Source: Triops longicaudatus
Lineage: Eukaryota; Arthropoda; Branchiopoda; Notostraca; Triopsidae
DNA length: 64,000 nucleotides
Direction of reading: 5' to 3'
Assembly (NCBI GenBank): GCA_022885665.1
Contig: JAGQDJ010000120.1
Coordinates: forward strand, 310,001-374,000
The position numbers were made by a program, and so were the translations under genes. Shown here piece by piece: positions 55,035 to 64,000 of the stretch; the stretch's first letter is position 1, and the number at the start of each line of letters is the position of its first letter. Below the pieces are notes generated by a model. That model was not told where the DNA came from and did no database searches. It saw only the letters and a program-made list of their open reading frames with translations.

Positions 55035-57845
55035 ACGTACATTTCAAAGTGACATAAGTTAGTAAGATGTAGAAAACAGCACCTCCCTGGAGGTATGGTA
55101 AGGTCTATTATGTGTATAAGTGAGTTTTACGAGTTGGTGGGGACCGTTTGCTACGCAAGGATACTTACAATCAAGGAACAAATCCCCCCTTGCCATCAAA
55201 AACTGTTTCGTGACGTTGTATCGTTAAAGGTAAGACCGATAGAACAAATCTCTCAATGTTGAGTACCTAAATGGGACAATCAAGTTCCGGGCGTCTTGAT
55301 GGCTTGTTTCTCGGGCTTTAATGGCTTTATCACGCCAACGGAACGAGAACAAATAAGAACAAGCGCGTTTACCAACGAGTCTACCATCCATTATCGAAAT
55401 GGAAACAGCTTTGCTGAAACAAACTGAAACAAACAAAGAAAAGTCAGCTTGACTTCCAATCAACACATCTTGTTTCAAGCACCAACAAAATTGTAAAACC
55501 TTACTGATTAATAAAGAAACCTTTACTTTAATTTTTTCTCATTTAAAATTCAGAATTCTTTTGTGTATTTACTTTCGTTTATTTTTAAGGCACAATTTTC
55601 ACGTTGATGAAATGCTCTCCTTTGAAAGGGAAGACATGAAGCTAAATCGAATGTCTTGATCGTGATAATTAAGGATTCGCTGTAGCTAAGGCTTTTGCTA
55701 GCTTGGGTTGCTAGGGTTTTCGGAGGGGGATGTGGGGGGTTGGGTTAAGGCAAGACACCAATGAATTGTGACAGGACCGTGTCATTAGACCCCACTCAAA
55801 CAGAGCCAGTTAATTAGCAGGGAGACCCCGGAACGCGAAGCCCTAATAATCTCTTTTTCTTGAGGGTTTCGAACTCCTTGTTTCTCCCCTCATCTTCGTG
55901 TTTTCACATGCCTACGAAATTAACTCCCACTTAATAAACATATGGCTGGGTCCAACTCCCCGCAGGGCGTTTCATTTCTAGCATCTCGGGTTCCTGCGCC
56001 AATTAGAAAGGACGGGAGCGGGAGAAAGACATATAGACGAAAATTAACAGAAGGAAATAAGTAGAAGCTTGCGCATTTCCTTACAAAAGAGTTTCCGGTG
56101 GAAAGGAAATTAAAGTTTTACTTTTTCATTTTGGGTACGTATGATAGACCTACAGGGTTGCCCCTGCCAACAATGAAATTACTATGTATTGCTACAAAGT
56201 CAAATAAATCCCTGCTTCTTGCCTTTCAAACCTGATGACATGTTTGGTAATTACTGCAAAAAGTCTGTTGATTTGGGACCTTTTAATTTGAAGTCATTTC
56301 ATGAATTGCGAGAATAATTTTCCTTTCTTAGAAGCAAAAAAGCCTATTAGATGAGATAAATCATCGCCGTGAGCAGGTTGGCACGAGGAATAACAATATT
56401 CAGGCAAATAGCGGATGCTTAGTGTGTTTCTTAGCCTGCTGAGTCGGTGGACAATGAAGGATTAGGTTAGGTCAAATTGAGCTTAGTCCTAGATCAGGGG
56501 TATAGAAAGTTTTCCCTTCTTTCCGTGCCTTTCCTCGTGTCCCGCTTCATCACTTCTCTGGCTTGGCCACAACATAACGCGATGAAAAAGGGCGTAGAGC
56601 ACATCTACGGAATGCCAAATGAACTTTTACGAGGTAAAGTTACGAGGCTGGAAAACCGTCTCCAAACTGTAAACAATGGCCTGTATTTCTTTAAACTCCG
56701 CTCTCCTGTAAACTCTATATTCAATGTAAGTCCTTAACATTATTATTGAGATTTTAGCATAGATTTTAGCACAATCACATATATACAGTTATAAGTTACA
56801 ACAAAATTTTTTTCTTTTTTACAATCGACTATATCATTTATCCAGTTTTCGATTATTGCTTTACGGAAATGTACTTGTGCGGTTAGCAACAGGAGGAGCT
56901 AGCACACAATCTCTCAGTTTTAAAATTGGCTATAAAATTAGAATCTTGATTTGCTGAGGGGAAGAATTGCACCTTTAGCGAAAATAGCAGATTTCAGCAC
57001 TACCGAAAGTTGTTAGGTAACGTTATCATAGAGCAAATACGATATAGCAAGTTGAACTAAAGAGCTTTTTTTTCTAGTTTGTTCCGCTTACAACCGCTAC
57101 GTACAATTCGACAACCACGGGACGATTACACGAAAGGAAAATTGCAAGCTCAGCTTAGCGTCACGAAAAAAAAAGAAAGAAAAAACTCCCCGTGACCCGC
57201 GTAGTAAGAAATAACTAAAAAATACATGATGGCAACCGTCACGTTTTATAAGAAATTATTTCATTGTTTCACTCCGCAGTATGAAACTTTGCTAAGATAT
57301 CCACCCTTTAGTGTACACAGATGGACATTTGCATTACCTCTGGGAGCAGGACAAGTAGATTAGATTGCTGGGCACTTATAATACTGTCAAGTAATCTTAT
57401 GACAGGTGCTATGCGAGATCTGAACATAACTTGTCTACGGGGTTCAAGTTTGTACATCGGCCTTAAGCTTCAGTGTGTCTTCATTCAAAACATAGTTTAC
57501 AAGCTAACAACGATTTCGCTCCCAGATGTACCCTAGTTCTTACACACTTTATTTACCCTACAAATCTGCACCCAGGCTGACACATTAGGATTCAGATTTA
57601 TCTTGGCTTATGCGCTTCTTCCCTTTACCCTTTGGAATGGGGTGAAACGCACTGTACCAAATATGCTGTAGGCTACTACAGTTTAGCTCGCTCTTGACTT
57701 AGCAGATTAGAAATGTGTGCTAACGAGGTTCTCGATTAGTCGGACTATAAGTACTGTACTAACATTTGCCGTCAGTGTTTATTAGACTGCCTATAGAGTA
57801 CGGCAGTACTCTACATAATGCGTTAAATCACTGGGTTTTCGTCAC
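55035..57845. other. Non-coding
   Basis: No coding sequence or element recognised. Short chance frames only. Confidence 0.6.
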
Positions 57846-57850
57846 TCCAG

Positions 57851-57995
57851 ACAAAATTCAGGCCCAAAGCCAGGATTTTGGTTCGCGGGGGGATGGTGGT
57901 CAGTATGCAATTTATTGGACATTTGGATTTTGCCTATCTTCACCATTATAAAATATTTTTTGGGGGGAATAACCCCCTAACCTCCCCCATTCTAC
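57851..57995. repeat. Dispersed repeat, copy B
   Basis: Reads CCAGGATTTTGGTTCG, ACATTTGGATTTTGCCTATC, then TTTTTTGGGGGGAATAACCC and CCTAACC. Same order of blocks as copy A with scattered changes, so the two are old copies of one family. Confidence 0.6.
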
Positions 57996-57999
57996 GTGC

Positions 58000-60900
58000 C
58001 TGACAAATTTATTGGTAAATTTTATTCGATATTGTTTGCGATCGCCAGTAACTCACTAATTTCTTATGCGTTTCTTCCAGTGTTGTTAAGAGTATCATGT
58101 AGGTTACATTTGATTTCTTATTACATTTTCTTTTTATAATTTCATTGAATGTTCAATGGCTTTGTAATTCATGTATTATGTATGATACTCATAGACTTGT
58201 TTCATGAATGCACTATTCCTTTTAAAAATTGCGGATTTTTTTGTGGTTTGTTAAATTATATTAACAAAATTGAGAGTCTATAAGCAAAAAAGTTACGAAG
58301 AGACCTAGGTTAATTGCAACATGTAGCACTTGCTCCAATTTCCACTTGTTGCACAAAATAAACCTAGGATACGGTTTCATTCGCAGTAGCATACGGATGG
58401 CTTAAGAACTATTTTTATGGGAATCTCTGGTACCTGTAGTAAACGTAACGGTGAAAAGGGTACCACTCGTTTATCCAGAAAACAGAGTACGATCGGATTT
58501 CATTTAATTTCTTGGTGAACTTCGTTTCACGTTAATTCTTTTTTACGGCTGCGTAGCGTTTCTTAGCACGCTCCTAACTTTCGCAGCCTAAAGAAGTCTT
58601 TTGTTGACATGTTATGATTTTTGCTGCTCTTGCACCGCGTTACAAGTGTACGAAGCCCCTTCTATACTAAACGAATATTGGTTGCGTACAAGAACGCTTA
58701 CTTTGCAATGAATTGACGAAACGCTGAAAATACGCATTTATGAGTCGCTGAGACACGTGTACGTATGCTAAACTATCCAACTTAATATATTTTTTTTAAT
58801 ACGTCAAACAATAGATTCTGTAAAAACTATGCTACATAATTGAAAACTGTTTGGTTTGGATGCGTCCCCATAGCTAATTTTAATTTGAACCCTAAGCCCT
58901 ACTACATTTTGCAACAATCAAGTTTAGAAAAACACACGCATCTGCAGGGTTTAGCGCGTTGACCGAATTTGCACGTCAGTTGCCCCAAGGACTGCAAGTA
59001 TGCAACATCTATGCAGCTACAAGCACTGTACGTCCCGTACAACTTTCATTATTACGTCAAACGGGTATTTCTATGTTGTAAAACATAATTTACGCAGTCT
59101 AAGCCAACTTGCTAAGTCATACATAAAGACTTGAACGATAAGCCCAAAACTTCAGTATACTGCAGCACTGACAACTCAAACTTTTTAGCCCTGGTGTAAA
59201 GCTACCTAAGATTAATTTAACGTACCAAGCAAACCTAGCTCTGTTCGACACTTTGGTAAACCCACGTCTATCGATGGGAGATTCACGATTTGTTTGGAAA
59301 GCTCAAGATTCAGCGAATATGTAAAACCCCTCTGTGTTGCAATGATCCTCCGACCTTCGCACACATAAACCTTGTTGCAACTGTCAAAAACAGCATAATT
59401 CTCGACCTCCTCCTTTACACCCCCATGCATAAGCGTCATTTTTTATTGACAGTGACATTCTATGAAAACCAACAAGGTGTCCCGGGCATTAAAAAAAAAA
59501 TAACAAAAAATAAAGCAACAAAATTCCTTCAGCACCAGCCAGGCCACAGAAAAGGGCGTGTTGAGGGTGTAAAAAAGACAAGACATGACATTGACTTGCC
59601 AATTAGGCTCTTAAATCCTTGTACATAAAAGAATAAGACATCTTCCTTAACTGCTTGAGAATGCTAAACGAAATCTTCCCTCGGAACGTTCATCTTTAAG
59701 AGGGGACCTAAAACCTAACACTTTGGCACCTTGTTACGTATCCCATCAGGCTTTTACAAAATTTGCAAGGGTAATAGCATCTTCCCCCCACATCCCAGGT
59801 GGGATGTACTCCCACATTTTCTTTAAGTGTGCCCAAAGATTTTTAGTGGGCGGGTGAGCCAGGACGCAAGCGATGCTTGTGAAAAAGGCAGGTCGAGCGT
59901 AGCCCCGAGTCCAAGGTACGCTGGTAAGGCTCTGCGTGAAACGCGCGTGCAATGGTCTTCGTGTGAGAAGCCCTGGCGTGAAAGACGACAGGAAGCTGCG
60001 TATGAATCACTCGGCCCCCAAAAGATTTCACACCTGGAAAGGGCTAACGAGACTTTGCAGCGGCTGAGTAGAAATCTCTCTCCTCATTCTTCCTCTGCAG
60101 CGTTGATGAATTCTCCAGTCCCCCCCCTCAACCACCATCACCTTATGAAGTTATAAATTCCACTAGGCTTATGCATTACGTGCATCACTAACAACCCACA
60201 ACTCCTCGCAACATGCCATCACCACAAAAGAAAAATAAAGAACCCCTTTGGAATTCCGCACATAAATTATTTTTCATCAACTCCCAGCCGACAACTCTAT
60301 ATATACTCCTTGCCACCTTTTTTGTAACTTTTAATCCCGAAAAAAGTGAAGATGAAAAGAGATAATCAACGTTTGGAGTCTTAAATTAGAAAAAGTGGAC
60401 ATTCTGGTGTTTCACCTTTCAAATTGAAACCACAAAACCACGCCTGACACAAAAAAAATTCGCCCAACGCTTGTAATTCATTCTCAACACAAGGAAATGA
60501 AAATTGAAAAAAAAGAGAGTGAAAAAGGAAAGAAATTCACTCAAACATCACTTGTAAGCCTTGTTTAAAAGAAGTAGTCAGCATAACATTACACTGTGCT
60601 AGGATCACCACAGATGGTTGGAACCATTGGAAAACACAGCTTTGGTGGCTTTCAGGGCACCAAATGTTCCTTATAACCCATTAACTCCCTAAATCTGAAT
60701 ACACCCCGAACTGAGCGTATCTGAACGCACCATTGGGAGCCCTTTAGGTCGAAACTATATACAAAAGATTGCCACATTACGATAGTATTCACAGCGACAA
60801 ATGCGGTACCCAAGTAACCGGAAACTTGGGCTGGTACACCCAACACAACACCCGCACGAGTGACGGGATAATTACCACACATATGTCCACCCCCTTTCAC

Positions 60901-62645
60901 GTCTCACCAGTGTCGGTATCCCTCAATAGCTCCTCACATTATTGTATGCCTAAGCTCCTAAATTTTCCCCAACCGTATTTACACACTTTCTTGCATTCGT
61001 AACAACACTACAAAACGAAAATGTGAAACTAAGGAAGTAATTCATGTGTTCCTTATAAACGCAAGAAAAAGAAATAATATAATACAGAAGATTAATTAAG
61101 GGAAGGTAATAATAACAAAGTAATAAATCTTCTTACAAAAGTGGACTACTTAATTAAAATAAGTAAATTTAATAATAGTAATAGTTATTAATGCTACTTA
61201 TATTACTAAATATTACTGATATTAAATTTTGAGAGACTGCTTAGGCTTCCATTTATTGTCATAAGTGTTATAATTTATCTTCATAAATAAATACAATTCT
61301 AAATATAAAAATACACATAATACGACGAATTGCTTGACTATTGTTTCTTTTTTTTAAGATACAATAAAAGTAAGAACGTAAGGGAAGACGGATTTCGCTT
61401 TTTATTGTTCATGCTTCGGGTAGCAAAGCGTGAAACAAGGCTTGACTTGACGGGCGCTGATTCCACACAAAATTAATCAAACTGTCGAGTTCCTTAACAC
61501 CTTTTTTTCAACTTCTTTTTTTAATAGTTACTTCATTTTCGGGGAGGAGTTACAACAGATTTACCTTAGTTTTCTCTTTTCTGGCTTACGCTTTTGGGAC
61601 CTGGGCGAATTGAGATGTCCGAGGTGTGTAACATTTGCATACCACAAAGATGTCGGCATGGGGTTCTCCCAATTCATCACCCTGCGCGCACACCTTCAGC
61701 AATGAAAAGAAAAGTTCTTCTGCGTCTTGCCTCTACGTCATACTACAACTCCAGGGCTGAGGGACCCCTGCGCTGCCTTCCTCTTTTTCGAGCACCAAAA
61801 GGGGTTTCGAACAACAGGTATAAAGAAGATACCCAACCGTTCTATGCATATGCTAAAAAGCCCTGAAGGGCAACCGAGGAGCTAGGAGGTTTCATGTTAA
61901 GGGTGTGATGTAGGAAGCTGTGGGTCAAAATAGTTGGGATTTTTCCTCGTCCGTCATCATGGGCACTACACGGTGCTCGAGCCCATTAGCTGTCAAGACA
62001 GGCGAGAAGCAGTTCAACTAATGTCTTTATCATGGTATCCCAGAGCGGGAAAAGAAACAAGCAAGGTGTGTTGTTGAAATCAAGTACACTAAGGCCTTTA
62101 CTTACTGTAACCGTCGTTGCGCATGATATGTACTCCACAATAACGTAAACTACACCGCTTGCACCGTAGCGACTACTCGAGCCAACGGTTTGATTCGAAG
62201 CATGCGATATTTACTAACAATGAATACTGCATTTACAGAGCTCTTTAGCTAGCAAAGCTACGGAAAATGGCCGCTGGTCTAAACGCACGCTACTCGAGGT
62301 AACAATGAATAATGCCTCTCGCAATAGCTAGAGCTCGGTGCACTAAATCGCTGAATGGCGAACCGTTCACGTAAGTTGCTAAGTTGTTAGAATCAGAAAG
62401 TTTCATGAGGTCGACCTTGGTTCCCTTTTGTTTACTAAGCCTTTTTTTTCTCTACATTCTGCTTTATAAGGGTAAGGTCACTAGGTTAAGGTGTGCACAA
62501 CTTCCAGGATATCTATTTTTAAATAAAATATAGTGGCGCCTCTTCCTCCGTGGAATGTAGGACTTTTACACTAACTTACATGTCAAACGAAGTCAAATAG
62601 AAACTATGGATAGAGATATAATACTTCACAAAAAACGCGACCCCA
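58000..62645. other. Non-coding
   Basis: No confident gene. A minus-strand frame at 59746-59952 contains KNLWAHLKK, vaguely like the NLWxxLK motif near the end of Tc1/mariner transposases, but nothing else supports it. The stretch 61050-61380 is very AT-rich. Confidence 0.55.
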
Positions 62646-62650
62646 CAAAG

Positions 62651-62762
62651 CTCCTACACCTAACGCCACGGCAGTTGAGCGGGTGTGTCCCACTTCAGGC
62701 TCCCTGGAACGCTACTGTCCCGCAGCGTAGCTTTTTTAGTCTCGTGGCGTTAGCATAGGACT
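62651..62762. repeat. Foldback with perfect 11-bp arms
   Basis: CTAACGCCACG at 62660-62670 and its exact reverse complement CGTGGCGTTAG at 62743-62753, with TCCTA/TAGGA outside both arms. Loop of 72 nt is GC-rich compared with its surroundings. Could be a small foldback transposon or a structured transcript. Confidence 0.55.
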
Positions 62763-62764
62763 CG

Positions 62765-64000
62765 TTGTTGGGACGTTTTTTTTTTTAGAAAGTACTGTAC
62801 ACCACACTATGGACATTATAACCTTAAAATTTCGGAGATCTAGTCAGAAAAAGTACTTGACCTTTTTAATTTTTCTGTTTACCTTCAAATTTCCAAAAAA
62901 TCAAACCTACCGTAAAACGGAGTAATTTCGAACGGAAAGGAGCCTTTTAGTTTCGTTTTTCTTGGATATTTTGATTAATTTTTAAGTAAAAGCAAAACAA
63001 AAAGTTTTGGCTACGTAGAATGCTCTGTAGAATGATACAAAACTTTCACTTTCTACTCCACTGTAAAATCCCGGCAGTATTGTATTTTCAAAGTTGATGT
63101 TTAAAGTTATCCCACGATGTATCTAACTCTGAACGCGAACACCCAATTGTTCGGCAAAATTTAGAAAGAGCATATAGTCAGAAAGCCTCTTTTCGGTGTC
63201 GTTAGTCTGGATTAGTTGAACACTGCTGATAATTTTCTTGAAGAGAAAGGGCTCCAGCTGTTTTAGCAGAAAATATGAATGAATAGATCTCGGCAGAAAA
63301 AGAGATACCAATTGCCTTAAAATTTATACTTCTTTACACATTCGCACTTGGTCACACTTCCTACGGTTTCACTACTGCGATGTCTTGTCTGTCCGCAGTC
63401 TTTTCAACTCTGAAGGGGAGGTTGTTTTTTTAGTGGAGTTTTCATGCGTTTTTCTTCGCAAGTTGCGACCTCCCTGACCTGAGAGCGTTTTGACACACGC
63501 TGCAATTAGTCCAAACAAAGACGAAAGCATTCACACGAAACGTCACGGGTTTCTCCCCTGACGTTTGTTATCAACCATCTAATACAATTAGGCTTCGCTT
63601 TAATAGACACCGGTTATAAGGAACTATATGCTGCGTAGAAAATACAGTAGATAATTCCTACTATTGAAGGTGGAAAAGCTGTCACCTCTAAAGCCTAACC
63701 GCAGCAACTTGTCTCTGTTTTAAAACGTGCCATATTTGCACTAAGTTTTATTCTTTTAAAATGCGCGGTCCACCTCTTGCGTTGGTTGGTTCGAGTCCCT
63801 TCCCCTTCTTAATCAAGGTAAACCAGCCTCAAGAGTCTCAGACTTCTGAGGTTTGTAGTCGGATAAGGAATTCAGTTTGCTCGGTAAACTTTTATCTGTA
63901 GCACAGTTGGTCTAGGTATCAGCCTTTCTACAAAATAAAAAGAAAACTGGGGAGGTCCCCTGATTTTTTTTACGAAAAAAGTAATAGAGCCATCCTGCCA
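62765..64000. other. Non-coding, right edge
   Basis: No gene recognised. Near 63590-63650 there are weak words (CGGTTATAAGGAAC, ATACAGTAG) reminiscent of the pogo-like MITE, not enough to call a copy. Confidence 0.55.

Noticed and set aside
55855..55885. GGTTTCGAACTCC, B-box-like
   Set aside because: No A box at the right distance upstream and no acceptor stem.
63785..63925. tRNA-like words: GGTTCGAGTCC near 63788 and TAGCACAGTTGGTCTAGG near 63899
   Set aside because: The B-box-like word precedes the A-box-like word, the order is wrong for one tRNA, and no cloverleaf arms pair.

Overview
The window is nuclear DNA from a multicellular animal, most likely an arthropod. It has spliced genes with GT-AG introns, long AT-rich non-coding tracts, pogo-like miniature transposons, scattered TTAGG/CCTAA-like words and a dead non-LTR retrotransposon. 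The class cannot be fixed from the sequence; a crustacean or other non-dipteran arthropod fits the intron-rich gene and loose spacing. Bacterial features such as operons and ribosome binding sites are absent.

Only one intact protein-coding gene is visible. It lies on the + strand, with coding exons from 20670 to 35544, and encodes a BAZ2-family chromatin-remodelling regulator (vertebrate BAZ2A/TIP5 and BAZ2B; Drosophila toutatis). I resolved 26 coding exons. All junctions keep frame and give a protein of about 2024 residues. Domain order is: low-complexity Ser/Gly/Gln-rich N-terminus with the WWSMASQLAAQDYLARLQ block, a PLNLC motif, an AT-hook-like motif, an acidic patch, TAM/MBD-like domain, a long charged coiled coil, DDT, WHIM/WSD blocks, two tandem PHD fingers and a C-terminal bromodomain. 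The first coding exon opens 3 nt after a strong splice acceptor, so at least one non-coding 5' exon lies upstream. A polyadenylation signal candidate is at 36538.

Layout: 1-9.4 kb, non-coding, with degenerate CATTGTTGCA repeats and purine-rich tracts; 9.43-10.75 kb, a cluster of pogo/Tigger-like MITEs (one perfect 160-bp copy with TA target duplication and one longer copy holding a 16-17 bp tandem repeat); 10.75-20.66 kb, non-coding, with another MITE; 20.67-36.54 kb, the BAZ2 gene, with MITE copies in introns 3 and 16; 37.2-41.05 kb, a degraded minus-strand non-LTR retrotransposon (zinc-knuckle ORF1, APE-type endonuclease, reverse transcriptase); 41-64 kb, non-coding, with a 25-bp minisatellite, 21-bp degenerate repeats, a pair of G-run dispersed repeats and a foldback.

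By eye, the + strand is G/T-rich from the left edge to the end of the gene and mostly C/A-rich from about 42 kb on. The switch falls at the gene's 3' end and may mark the extent of germline transcription. I found no convincing new multi-gene system. The most useful oddities are the tandem PHD pair, frame-preserving introns 1 and 2, a 27-nt micro-exon, a 49-bp intron, the MITE family and the skew switch.
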